This document shows positions 1 to 6,745 of a DNA stretch of 64,000 bases, one piece after another (the stretch's first letter is position 1; the number at the start of each line of letters is the position of its first letter). Under the pieces are notes generated by a model, which was not told the DNA's origin, made no database searches, and worked only from the letters and a program-made list of their open reading frames with translations. Source of the stretch: Comamonas flocculans (GTDB lineage: Bacteria > Pseudomonadota > Gammaproteobacteria > Burkholderiales > Burkholderiaceae_C); NCBI RefSeq assembly GCF_007954405.1, contig NZ_CP042344.1, positions 3,162,001 through 3,226,000 of the forward strand. Direction: 5' to 3'. A program made the position numbers and the translations under genes.

Positions 1-185
1 GGCACCAGAATGGCCGGCATGCGGCCGTTGCCCAGCCACTTGTAGAGGCTGTCGTGCGTCACCCCCATGCGGTCGGCAATGCGCTCAACCGAGAGGTTGT
101 GCCGCACAAGTGCGAACTCCTTGCACAGCCGCAGCGCATGCACCACGCTGTTGGCGCGCGCGTGTTTCCAGTCGCGGCGGGTCAT
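1..185 (-). CDS. Partial phage early protein with helix-turn-helix
   Basis: The gene runs leftward out of the window, so only the first 61 codons are visible. It starts with MTRRDWKHARANSVVHALRL and contains a likely helix-turn-helix (VERIADRMGVTHDSLYKWLG, about residues 37-56). The pattern of a short helix, a turn at GVTHDSL and a recognition helix suggests DNA binding. It points the same way as the other leftward early genes, where Mu-like phages keep regulators and transposase genes. Exact family not recognised; the rest lies outside the window. Confidence 0.6.
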   Translation of the reverse strand, partial: MTRRDWKHARANSVVHALRLCKEFALVRHNLSVERIADRMGVTHDSLYKWLGNGRMPAILV

Positions 186-293
186 TGGAAGGCCCTCCGG
201 GGTGGTGCGTCCAAAAAGATAGCTCGCCCGCCTCTAGCCCGCGTCCGCCGTCTCTGCTGCAATGCACGCATCGCAATGCAACCGGAGGAAGCT

Positions 294-599
294 ATGGCGG
301 AATTCATCCCGGCGACCGTCGCCAGACACCTGATCGAAGGCCGCTTGCGCGCCGACGCCTCGATGGCCCAGCACATGGTGATGCACGAAGCGGTGGCCCT
401 GCTCATGGGTGAGCTCCATCACGCTGGGGTGATTGATGCGGATCGGCTGGTTGCGCGGCTGATGCAGACGCTGTCGGCCCCAGAGATTGCGGAGCTGGCA
501 CCTTGGATGCAGGAACAAGCCGCAACGCTGGCCGGCCGTATTCGGGACGCAGCGCACCGAGCAGGTGAACCATGCGCAGGCTGGCTTGCAGGCAGCTGA
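294..599 (+). CDS. Small hypothetical phage protein
   Basis: A 101-residue, mostly helical, acidic protein starting MAEFIPATVARHLIEGRL. I chose the ATG at 294 because GGAGGA stands directly upstream; the longer frame from 54 is antisense to the leftward gene at 1-185 and reads like non-coding sequence. No signal peptide, membrane segment or cysteine motif is visible. It lies opposite in direction to the flanking early genes. An 8-base direct repeat (GCAATGCA at 259-266 and 273-280) precedes it. Function unknown. Confidence 0.55.
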   Translation: MAEFIPATVARHLIEGRLRADASMAQHMVMHEAVALLMGELHHAGVIDADRLVARLMQTLSAPEIAELAPWMQEQAATLAGRIRDAAHRAGEPCAGWLAGS

Positions 600-620
600 G
601 GCGCTCGCCGGGCGTGCCGC

Positions 621-881
621 TCATGCCCCGGCCCCCGCGCTGGCCGCCTGTGTGGTGCGGCCGCGGTAGGGTTGGCGCGCCGCCACCGCCTGGCCGTGCT
701 TCAGGCCCAGGAACACCGCAATGTTGTGGCTCGCGCCGCGTTTGCACGGCTTGCCGCCGCGCAGGATGGCGTCCACCAGCGAACTGGTCACGCCGAAACG
801 GCGCGCCAGCTCGGCCTGCGAAAGGCCCTGCTCATCCATCCACTGGCGGGCCTGTGCAGTGGTGCGTAGGGTTTTACTCAT
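621..881 (-). CDS. BcepMu gp16-like DNA-binding protein
   Basis: An 86-residue leftward early protein. It opens MSKTLRTTAQARQWMDEQGL and carries a helix-turn-helix (SQAELARRFGVTSSLVDAIL) followed by the GKPCKRGASHNIAVFLGLK block. That layout matches the small phage proteins grouped with BcepMu gp16, which sit between the transposition genes and the repressor in Mu-like phages of Burkholderiales. The start at 881 gives the conserved N terminus; the longer frame from 983 adds implausible sequence. It probably helps control the early operon; a direct role in transposition is not shown. Confidence 0.8.
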   Translation of the reverse strand: MSKTLRTTAQARQWMDEQGLSQAELARRFGVTSSLVDAILRGGKPCKRGASHNIAVFLGLKHGQAVAARQPYRGRTTQAASAGAGA

Positions 882-949
882 GGTTTTTCGGTGGTGATTG
901 GTGGGTGGTCGGTGGTAGATTGCGGGCTGGGCGTCAAAGAGGAGAAGGC

Positions 950-1255
950 ATGGAAGAAGAGCAAGAAAAAGGCATTGATCCACTCGAGCTCTCCACCAAC
1001 GAGCGCACTCTCTGGCTGGTGAGTCGCCTGCAGCACGTCGAGGACCTGCTGCTGGGGATGGCCGACGTGCAAAAAATGCTCATTGGTCTGCTCCCCGACG
1101 AGCCCGCGCGCCATGGGCTGCGTGAAGCGCTGACACAGCTAGCGCTGTCGCAGCCGCCAGGAACGATGCGCACGCAACCCGCATGGGACGCGCTTGGCTG
1201 GCTTGACGCTGACGGCCAAGACGACGGCGAAGCTGGCGCACGATCTGCCGGGTAA
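950..1255 (+). CDS. Hypothetical acidic phage protein
   Basis: A 101-residue protein beginning MEEEQEKGIDPLELSTNERT, with AGGAG at 940-945 just upstream of the ATG. Residues 15-60 look like a leucine-rich helix pair. Its last 60 codons run antisense to the leftward gene at 1080-1307, so one of the two, or only part of this frame, may be spurious. The N-terminal half, outside the overlap, has a convincing ribosome site and protein-like composition. Function unknown. Confidence 0.45.
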   Translation: MEEEQEKGIDPLELSTNERTLWLVSRLQHVEDLLLGMADVQKMLIGLLPDEPARHGLREALTQLALSQPPGTMRTQPAWDALGWLDADGQDDGEAGARSAG

Positions 1256-1307
1256 CGGCATCGCCTTCGTGAAAGCTGCGTAGCAGGTCGTCGGAGTGCG
1301 TTGTCAT
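1080..1307 (-). CDS. Small phage early protein with hydrophobic segment
   Basis: A 75-residue protein beginning MTTHSDDLLRSFHEGDAVTR, with GAGGA just upstream of its ATG. A basic central part (RRRLGRQRQ) is followed by one hydrophobic helix (about residues 44-60, FLAAATALAVSALHA), so it may be a small membrane-anchored protein. It is the first gene of the leftward early operon, immediately downstream of the promoter at 1357-1385. It overlaps the rightward frame 950-1255 by 176 bases. Function unknown. Confidence 0.55.
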   Translation of the reverse strand: MTTHSDDLLRSFHEGDAVTRQIVRQLRRRLGRQRQASQARPMRVACASFLAAATALAVSALHAAHGARARRGADQ

Positions 1308-1356
1308 GGTGTCCTCTTCGGTGGCGGTGGTTGTTGGGTTTCTTGAGGTTGGTGTG

Positions 1357-1385
1357 ATTATGGTACGCAAATGCGTATCTTGCAA
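1357..1385 (-). promoter_or_regulatory. Leftward early promoter
   Basis: Read on the minus strand, TTGCAA (1385-1380) and CATAAT (1362-1357) are separated by exactly 17 bases. This is a good sigma-70-type promoter pointing into the early genes at 1307 and 881. The whole operator palindrome at 1364-1377 lies within the spacer, so a bound repressor would block polymerase. Confidence 0.7.
1364..1377. promoter_or_regulatory. Candidate repressor operator
   Basis: TACGCA-AA-TGCGTA is a perfect 6-base inverted repeat with a 2-base centre. A related half-site, TTACGCATATGGATAC (1395-1410), overlaps the repressor start codon, which fits autoregulation. By analogy with phage repressors, the XRE protein encoded at 1403 is the probable ligand; that is inference. 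Confidence 0.6.
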
Positions 1386-1402
1386 ATAGTTAAGTTACGC
1401 AT

Positions 1403-1765
1403 ATGGATACTGGTGTGCGATTGCGCGAAGAACGCGAGCGGCTTGGCATGAGCCAAGAGGCGTTCGGTGCGATGGCGGGTGTGCGCAAGCAGGCGCAGCT
1501 TCTTTATGAGAAGGGCGAACGGTCACCGGATGCGCGCTATCTGTCAGCCATCGCCGCCGCTGGCACCGACGTGCTCTACATCCTCACCGGCCAGCGCAGC
1601 CAGTCGGCACCTGCGGCGGCGGCACTGCCACCGCGCGCCCGCGCGCTGCTGGACAACTACGAGTCCACGGACGAGGAAGGCAGGCGCTTCATTGAGCGCG
1701 CAGCCGATCTCGAAGCGAAATCAACGGCCACAGGCCGCAAGAAGGCCGCGCGTGGCCGCGAATGA
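1403..1765 (+). CDS. XRE-family phage repressor
   Basis: A 120-residue protein. Residues 5-60 form an XRE/Cro-type helix-turn-helix (LREERERLGMSQEAFGAMAG, then VRKQAQLLYEKGERSPDARYL), including the typical GTDVLYILTG end. The C terminus is basic and disordered (TATGRKKAARGRE). It corresponds in position to the BcepMu gp17 regulator, divergent from the early genes, and is the likely lysogeny repressor. No Shine-Dalgarno sequence is evident before the ATG, so it may be leaderless. The cargo gene at 1781 follows 15 bases later and is probably cotranscribed in the lysogen. Confidence 0.8.
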   Translation: MDTGVRLREERERLGMSQEAFGAMAGVRKQAQLLYEKGERSPDARYLSAIAAAGTDVLYILTGQRSQSAPAAAALPPRARALLDNYESTDEEGRRFIERAADLEAKSTATGRKKAARGRE

Positions 1766-1780
1766 TGGAAGGTGCGATGA

Positions 1781-2608
1781 ATGAGCCAGGTGGAGTACGT
1801 GGAGCTTTCTCCAGAGGGGTTTATGCACCTCTTGAACGGTGCGAAGCACGCCCCATTCCTGGAGCACTACGGGCGAATTCGCACTTTCGATGAGTGGACC
1901 AGCGCTGGATTCAAGATCACCCGCAGCAAGCACGGCGGCGTCACACAGCACAGCGGCCTTGCCATGTACCGGTTTCATAGGTTGTGGGCGCTCGATGCCA
2001 AACAGCAGGAGGCCATTGCTTCGGGCAAGCGCCATGTGACGCACTTTCTGCCCATGCTTGACTATGTGCGCGCTGGCGTGCCGTTTGATGACTTCGTGTC
2101 GCACCCTCAGCACTACCGCGATTTTTGCCTTGGCGTGTTGGCTCAAGAGCGAGGCGAGGCGGGTGAAGCTCTAGAACTCTTTCGTCAAGCGCTGACAGGA
2201 AACCCGAGCGAAGCCCGTTACGCCTCGAAGTTCTACGAACTGCGTGTCGCCAACGGAGACATGAGCGCGCCAGCCCAAGAGTTGGACTATTTCGCCAATT
2301 CGGTTGGCTCCATGGTGCATTCAGGCCGGGTTGACGCATGGGCCAAGCTGCTACTCAAACACAAGGACTATCCCGAGGCCGCGCGGGTGCTGCGCCGTGT
2401 TGCCGTACTACTGGAAGACAAGATTGCCGGGCGCCTGCCCAAGGGGCAGTACTCTGGCGACACCCCATCCTGGGCAGCCCACAAGCGAGATCAGTTCCGC
2501 AAAAAAATTACATCCTGGGCGAACTCAACGAGGTACGCCTCTTTGATGGCTGAAATCGAACAACAGGGCGGCTTGCCGCAACCGCAGGCAGTGCCCGGCG
2601 GGCAATGA
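1781..2608 (+). CDS. Cargo cassette protein A (unknown)
   Basis: A 275-residue soluble protein of no family I recognise, beginning MSQVEYVELSPEGFMHLLNG. Residues about 115-150 (GVLAQERGEAGEALELFRQAL and on) look like a tetratricopeptide-type helix pair. The rest is mixed alpha/beta with no evident catalytic motif. It starts 15 bases after the repressor gene and is followed by two further same-strand genes with little spacing, so the three probably form one unit expressed with the repressor. Base composition is clearly lower in GC than the phage structural genes, suggesting separate acquisition. A lysogenic-conversion or defence role is inferred from position only. Confidence 0.75.
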   Translation: MSQVEYVELSPEGFMHLLNGAKHAPFLEHYGRIRTFDEWTSAGFKITRSKHGGVTQHSGLAMYRFHRLWALDAKQQEAIASGKRHVTHFLPMLDYVRAGVPFDDFVSHPQHYRDFCLGVLAQERGEAGEALELFRQALTGNPSEARYASKFYELRVANGDMSAPAQELDYFANSVGSMVHSGRVDAWAKLLLKHKDYPEAARVLRRVAVLLEDKIAGRLPKGQYSGDTPSWAAHKRDQFRKKITSWANSTRYASLMAEIEQQGGLPQPQAVPGGQ

Positions 2609-2637
2609 CGATCACGTTAAAAAAAAGAGGAGATCAA

Positions 2638-3621
2638 ATGTCTTTATCGCTTCGCAAGCGCACAGTGCATTTCTACGAAATCCACCTACGCTCTTACACC
2701 AAGGCGGCCATCGAGAGCCCGTCATGCGCACCGTTTGCCGACCTGCTCAAATGCTTTACCGGGCTTGCTGCCGGCAGCAAGCTGCCCCAGACCATCCGCA
2801 AGTCACAGCAGTTGCACACCGTGCTGGCGGACTGGGGCTACGACAAGACCAGTAACTGCTATCAGTTGCTGATCAGCAAGGCCAACGCTGCGCTGTCCGA
2901 TGTGGCCCTACGCGATTTGGGTACGGCAAAGGTGCGCAAGGCAGGTAAAACCAAGGCTGAGGGCATCGAAATTTCAGCCCATGCGCTTGTCCGCCCCAAT
3001 GCAGACGGCAAGACGGCCGCCATGCTGCTGACCATGCAGGCGGGCGTGGCAGCCAAAGACATCGAAATACTCTTGAGGCGGCTCTCGAAAGAGGCCGCCA
3101 GAAACCGCCGCAACAGGGCGCTGTTCTACTTCGACGATCCATCCGGAGCCAAGAACTCCGAAGGCAAGCCTCTGCAATATCAGGTGAACTACGGCTTTAC
3201 CGCATTTGCTCACCAGGGTCAGACGCTTGCCGATGCCCTGCACACTGGTGAATTTGAAGGAATGGAGCTGATTGCACAGGAACGTAGCCGATTCGACACG
3301 GGCGGCAATTTGCAAGTTGTAGAGCGCAGCCTGAGCGTTCAGGCAGCCATCCCCAAAGCCGTTACTGGCGCAGGCCTGCGTGATGCGGTACGCTACTTCA
3401 AGAGTCGTCCCGATGGCGCTGAATACACCAAGCTGCGCCTTCATTACAAAACCGTGGCGGGAAAAAAGACCAGCGCCACGCTGGACATCAACAACCTGGA
3501 TGCCGCCTTCACCCTCAGGGATCACATCGAGTTCGACACCGACGTGGAATCGCAGCAGGAAGCGCTCAGCCCCGTCATTCTGGCGGGCATGAGGCCACTG
3601 CTTCAATCGGTGCCTTCGTGA
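2638..3621 (+). CDS. Cargo cassette protein B (unknown)
   Basis: A 327-residue soluble protein, unrecognised. I prefer the ATG at 2638 because AGAGGAGAT lies just before it; an ATG at 2605 overlapping the previous stop would add 11 residues. It begins MSLSLRKRTVHFYEIHLRSY. Visible blocks are a basic linker (KVRKAGKTKAEGIEISAHAL, about 112-131), an acidic/aromatic strand region (ALFYFDD) and a repetitive beta-rich C-terminal half. No membrane segment and no clear nuclease or NTPase motif. One 60-base line at 2641 has only 29 G+C, far below the flanking phage DNA. Confidence 0.75.
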   Translation: MSLSLRKRTVHFYEIHLRSYTKAAIESPSCAPFADLLKCFTGLAAGSKLPQTIRKSQQLHTVLADWGYDKTSNCYQLLISKANAALSDVALRDLGTAKVRKAGKTKAEGIEISAHALVRPNADGKTAAMLLTMQAGVAAKDIEILLRRLSKEAARNRRNRALFYFDDPSGAKNSEGKPLQYQVNYGFTAFAHQGQTLADALHTGEFEGMELIAQERSRFDTGGNLQVVERSLSVQAAIPKAVTGAGLRDAVRYFKSRPDGAEYTKLRLHYKTVAGKKTSATLDINNLDAAFTLRDHIEFDTDVESQQEALSPVILAGMRPLLQSVPS

Positions 3622-3634
3622 ACGACAGCCCAAC

Positions 3635-4189
3635 ATGCTGGATCTTGTCAGGCCTTTTTCATTCCTCACTATCCGGCATCCTTCGCGGTTGCCCTTGTGG
3701 ATCAATTGGCTATTGCCTGCCCTGGCAACGCTAGTGGTCTTGGTCGTGCTCGCCCGGCTTGGCAGTTCCGTGAATGTGTTTGGTTCGCAAGGGCTGCTTG
3801 ATCGTCTCCTCGGATTCACTCAAACCTTGGCGGGTTTCTACATCGCTGCCTTGGCGGCGGTTTCATCTTTCAACAGCCCCCACCTGGACCGGACAATGCC
3901 CAATCCGGCCCCCACCATGTACATCAAGTACAACGGGGTCATGCAGAAGGTGGCAGCGACCCGGCGGCGCTTTCTCACGTCGATGTTCGCCTACCTCACG
4001 GCGCTGAGCTTCCTCTTCACCCTTGCAGCCATTGCAACATTGGTCTTGGCCCCTGCGCTCGGAAAGAGCATGGCTTCTTCCCTGCATTGGCCGGGGCTGG
4101 GTATGTTTCTTTTCGCAATCATCCAGATGACGTGCGTCACCTTCTGGGGCCTGTTCTACCTTGGCGAGCGCATGCTCACGCCAGACTGA
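3635..4189 (+). CDS. Cargo cassette protein C, four-helix membrane protein
   Basis: A 184-residue protein with four predicted membrane segments (about residues 20-42, 62-79, 113-140 and 152-176) and a basic cytoplasmic-type loop between the second and third (YNGVMQKVAATRRRF). It starts 13 bases after gene B, so B and C are almost certainly cotranscribed. A small polytopic membrane protein paired with soluble partners is a common layout in abortive-infection and superinfection-exclusion systems, but no sequence family is recognised and the role is inference. Not a holin by position, since a separate holin gene follows. Confidence 0.75.
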   Translation: MLDLVRPFSFLTIRHPSRLPLWINWLLPALATLVVLVVLARLGSSVNVFGSQGLLDRLLGFTQTLAGFYIAALAAVSSFNSPHLDRTMPNPAPTMYIKYNGVMQKVAATRRRFLTSMFAYLTALSFLFTLAAIATLVLAPALGKSMASSLHWPGLGMFLFAIIQMTCVTFWGLFYLGERMLTPD

Positions 4190-4210
4190 AGCGCAGACAC
4201 TAAATAAGGA

Positions 4211-4255
4211 CCTGGTTCCCAAGACTTGACACCCCTTCGCGGGAAGACTGGCGGC
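4211..4255 (+). promoter_or_regulatory. Candidate late promoter/activator site, copy 1
   Basis: CCTGGTTCCCAAGACTTGAC (4211-4230) recurs with one mismatch at 12769-12788. In both places a second box, TGGCGGC, starts 38 bases after the first base (here 4249). The first box ends in TTGAC, and TTGACA to TGGCGG is 17 bases apart, like a promoter with an unusual -10. This copy precedes the holin gene and the lysis operon. Function is inferred from repetition and position. Confidence 0.55.
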
Positions 4256-4292
4256 TTCAACGCCTTGCCTCTTCCCCCAGAAGGAGTGTCCC

Positions 4293-4676
4293 GTGTCTCA
4301 GTTCTTCCAGAACAAGCTGCCTCGCCTGACCTCGTGGTGGGTCATCGCGCTGCTGCTCTCGCTGCTGGTGTTCTTCATCGCGCCGCAGCAACTGCCGGTC
4401 AGCCTCTACAAGCTCAACCTCATCGCCCTGGCGGCCGTCGCCGGCTACTGGATCGATCGCAGCGTCTTCCCCTACGCCCGCCCGCGCCTTGACGCGCTGC
4501 GCGCGCTCGATGACCCGGTGGACGATGGCGAGGCCGTTGAGCACGAAGGCCCCGAGGGGGCCGAGCTGCTCGTAGCCGTCTCCAACACCCCGGCGCTGTA
4601 CTTCATGCTCGGCTGCATGTGGCGACGCGCCGTCATCATGGCCGCCGCCATCGTGGCCGTGAGCCTGGGGGCGTGA
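4293..4676 (+). CDS. Putative holin
   Basis: A 127-residue protein starting at GTG 4293, with AAGGAG at 4281-4286. It has two N-terminal hydrophobic helices (about residues 15-31 and 38-54), an acidic soluble loop (DDPVDDGEAVEHEGPEGAEL) and a third helix at the C terminus (WRRAVIMAAAIVAVSLGA). It is the first gene of a tight cluster with an endolysin and spanins, and size and topology fit a holin that opens the inner membrane for the muralytic enzyme. No family assignment beyond that. Confidence 0.7.
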   Translation: MSQFFQNKLPRLTSWWVIALLLSLLVFFIAPQQLPVSLYKLNLIALAAVAGYWIDRSVFPYARPRLDALRALDDPVDDGEAVEHEGPEGAELLVAVSNTPALYFMLGCMWRRAVIMAAAIVAVSLGA

Positions 4677-4678
4677 CG

Positions 4679-5308
4679 ATGCGCGCGCGGCTGCTGGATG
4701 CCCTCGCCGTCACCGCGCTGGTGGCGCTGTGCTACCTGGCCACGCTGTGGCTGGCGGGCACCGCCCAGGCGCAGGTGCCGCCCGCGGCCAATGCCTACAA
4801 GCGCACGCTGATCCGCGCCGCGCAGGCCGAATGGGGCCTGGGCGCGCCGGTGGCGGTGTTCGCCGCCCAGGTGCACCAGGAAAGCGGCTGGCGCCCCGAT
4901 GCCGTCAGCCACGTGGGCGCGCTCGGCCTGGCGCAGTTCATGCCCGCGACCGCGCAATGGTGGTGCGACAGCATGGGCCTGCCCGCCCGGCAGTGCCAGC
5001 CACACAACCCCACCTGGGCCTTGCGCGCGCTGGTCGGCTACGACCGGTATCTGCACGATCGCACGCCCGCGCGCTACACCCCACAGGACCGCATGTGGGT
5101 GGCGCTGCGCGCCTACAACGGCGGGCTTGCCCACTGGCAGGCGGAAGCCCGTAGTACGGGGCTGCGTGAGCCCACGCGCGCGCAGGTGGATGCCGCCTGC
5201 GGCCAGGCCCGCCGCAGCCCGGTGCACTGCGCTGAAAACCTCGGCTACCCCCGGCGCATCCTGCTCGTGCTGCAGCCGCGCTATGCGTCGTGGGGGCCGG
5301 GCCTGTGA
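4679..5308 (+). CDS. Phage endolysin, SLT-type lytic transglycosylase
   Basis: A 209-residue protein with an N-terminal hydrophobic segment (about residues 9-30) that could be a cleaved signal or a signal-arrest-release anchor. The transglycosylase domain follows: the catalytic glutamate is in HQESGW (about residue 66), then GALGLAQFMP, then the RAYNGG motif typical of lysozyme-like SLT folds. It cuts peptidoglycan between MurNAc and GlcNAc. It begins two bases after the holin stop and overlaps the next gene by four bases (GTGA), fitting a lysis operon. Confidence 0.85.
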   Translation: MRARLLDALAVTALVALCYLATLWLAGTAQAQVPPAANAYKRTLIRAAQAEWGLGAPVAVFAAQVHQESGWRPDAVSHVGALGLAQFMPATAQWWCDSMGLPARQCQPHNPTWALRALVGYDRYLHDRTPARYTPQDRMWVALRAYNGGLAHWQAEARSTGLREPTRAQVDAACGQARRSPVHCAENLGYPRRILLVLQPRYASWGPGL

Positions 5309-5739
5309 GCCGCGCCGCCATCGCGCTCGCCGCCCTGGTGCTTGCGCTTGCCGCCGGCGCCGCCGGCTACGCCCGCGGTCATGCCGACGGCAAAGCCGCC
5401 GAAGCGGCCCGGCAAGACGCGGCCACCGTCAAGGCCATGGGCGAGCAGCTGCAGGCGCACGCCGATCTGCTCAAGCGGTCAAACGTGGCCAGCCAGGCCA
5501 TGCGCGCCGCCGCCACGCGGCTTGAAAGCGCGAACCAGCAAACCACCCGGGAGATGAGCGATGCGCTCTTTGCCACTGCGCCCAGCCGCACTGATTGCAT
5601 GTTTCCTGATGGCGTCATGCGCGGCCTCGGCGCCGCCCGTGATCGCGCTGCCCAAGCCGCTGCCAGCGGAATACGCGGTGCGCTGCCCGCCGCCGCCACC
5701 GCTGCCCAGGAGCACGCAGGTAGACCCGATCGCCCTTGA
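5305..5739 (+). CDS. Rz-like inner-membrane spanin
   Basis: A 144-residue protein from GTG 5305, overlapping the endolysin stop. It has one N-terminal membrane helix (IALAALVLALAAGAAGYARG), then a long charged helix (KAAEAARQDAATVKAMGEQL and on) typical of the periplasmic coiled coil of an i-spanin. Residues beyond about 100 overlap the outer-membrane spanin frame and are shaped by that constraint. With its Rz1 partner it would fuse inner and outer membranes at the last step of lysis. Confidence 0.75.
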   Translation: MSRAAIALAALVLALAAGAAGYARGHADGKAAEAARQDAATVKAMGEQLQAHADLLKRSNVASQAMRAAATRLESANQQTTREMSDALFATAPSRTDCMFPDGVMRGLGAARDRAAQAAASGIRGALPAAATAAQEHAGRPDRP

Positions 5740-5827
5740 GCTCAAGACCATGTACGACTTGTACGCCCTGTGCGCCGGCCGCATGACCGACCTGCTGAAC
5801 TGGCTGGACACGGAGGGCCAGCGGTGA
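5561..5827 (+). CDS. Rz1-like outer-membrane spanin lipoprotein
   Basis: An 88-residue protein read in another frame and starting inside the Rz-like gene. A signal peptide ends in a lipobox (CFLMASCAAS), giving an acylated cysteine at about residue 20, followed by a proline-rich stretch (CPPPPPLP) as expected of o-spanins. It extends 88 bases beyond the end of its partner. The family makes an outer-membrane lipoprotein that binds the i-spanin tip. Overlapping Rz/Rz1 genes are a classic arrangement. Confidence 0.8.
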   Translation: MRSLPLRPAALIACFLMASCAASAPPVIALPKPLPAEYAVRCPPPPPLPRSTQVDPIALELKTMYDLYALCAGRMTDLLNWLDTEGQR

Positions 5828-6069
5828 CAGACGACATCGACCGCGCCCAGGCGCGCGAGGCCGAGCTGCTCGCCGACGCGCTGCACAGCCAGCACCGCCG
5901 CGCGGGCCTCACCGGCAAGACCATGGCCGACTCGGCCGAGCACTGCCAGGCCCGCGGCTGCGCCGAACCCATCCCCGAGCCGCGCCGTCGCGCCCTGCCG
6001 GGCGTGCGGCTGTGCGTGGCATGCCAGGCACGTCTTGAGAAAACCTCCAAGGGAAAGAAAGCGCAATGA
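5824..6069 (+). CDS. TraR/DksA-type zinc finger protein
   Basis: An 81-residue protein starting with GTG 5824 in a GTGA overlap with the spanin stop. Acidic N-terminal helix (DDIDRAQAREAELLADALHS), then a four-cysteine finger: CQARGC and, 19 residues later, CVAC. This is the short phage/plasmid TraR branch of the DksA family, which binds RNA polymerase through the secondary channel and changes promoter choice. Phages of this type regularly keep it next to the lysis genes. Confidence 0.85.
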   Translation: MTDDIDRAQAREAELLADALHSQHRRAGLTGKTMADSAEHCQARGCAEPIPEPRRRALPGVRLCVACQARLEKTSKGKKAQ

Positions 6070-6425
6070 CGGTGGGCGTTGACTTCTGGCAGCTGGTGGG
6101 CTTTGGCATATCGCTGCTCGGTGGCTTTGCCACCATCATCTTCACGGCGGGCAAGCTGATCGCCGGACAGTTCGAGCGGCGCATGCAAGAGCGCTTCGCG
6201 GCGCTGCAGACCACGCGCGAGGCCGAGCTCTCGGGCCTCTCGCGCCTGGAGCGCGAACTGCTCACGCTGCAGGCGGAGCTGCCTCTGCAGTACGTGCGCC
6301 GCGAAGACTACGTGCGCGGCCAAAGCATCGTCGAGGCCAAGCTCGACGGCCTGGCCACCAAGATCGACAACGTGCAGCTGCGTGCACGTGTGTTTTCCCG
6401 CGACTCCGACCATCCAACGCCATGA
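6066..6425 (+). CDS. Mu gp25-like small membrane protein
   Basis: A 119-residue protein: a membrane helix near the N terminus (about residues 9-32, LVGFGISLLGGFATIIFTAG) followed by a charged coiled coil. Size, topology and place before the terminase genes match the DUF2730/Mu gp25 group; that assignment is tentative. It overlaps the zinc-finger gene by four bases and the next gene by four. Function in the phage is unknown. Confidence 0.65.
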   Translation: MTVGVDFWQLVGFGISLLGGFATIIFTAGKLIAGQFERRMQERFAALQTTREAELSGLSRLERELLTLQAELPLQYVRREDYVRGQSIVEAKLDGLATKIDNVQLRARVFSRDSDHPTP

Positions 6426-6736
6426 CCACTTCGATTGATACCTCCCGTTTGCGCCGCGAGGCCCTGCGCTGGCTGGTGCTGCTCACGCTCAACAACGCGC
6501 GCCCGATTGGCGCCTTCGAGGGCCCGGTACTGTCGGTGGCGCAGGCCGAATACCCTGACTGCACGGCCCTGGAATTGCGCCGTGAGCTGGAGTATCTGCA
6601 CGAGCGCGCCTTGATAGAGCTGCAACGCCAGCCCAGCGGCCGCTGGTTCGCCAAGCTCACCCGCCATGGCATTGATCTGGCCGAATACACCACCGACTGC
6701 GAGCCCGGCATCGCCCGCCCGGCCAAGTACTGGTAG
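6422..6736 (+). CDS. Winged-helix-like phage protein (Mu gp26 position)
   Basis: A 104-residue protein. The segment RREALRWLVLLTLNNARPIG, with ALELRRELEYLHERALIELQ and then SGRWFAKLTRHGIDLAE, reads like a winged helix with a beta-hairpin wing. Similar proteins stand between the lysis and terminase genes of BcepMu- and B3-type phages. Likely a small DNA-binding or packaging accessory protein; no experimental role is known to me. Confidence 0.65.
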   Translation: MTTSIDTSRLRREALRWLVLLTLNNARPIGAFEGPVLSVAQAEYPDCTALELRRELEYLHERALIELQRQPSGRWFAKLTRHGIDLAEYTTDCEPGIARPAKYW

Positions 6737-6745
6737 GCGCGCGCC

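Noticed and set aside
1781..4189. Assignment of the cargo cassette to the Kiwa defence system
   Set aside because: The four-helix membrane protein and a soluble partner resemble KwaA/KwaB in layout only; gene order differs, there is an extra gene, and no sequence motif supports homology.
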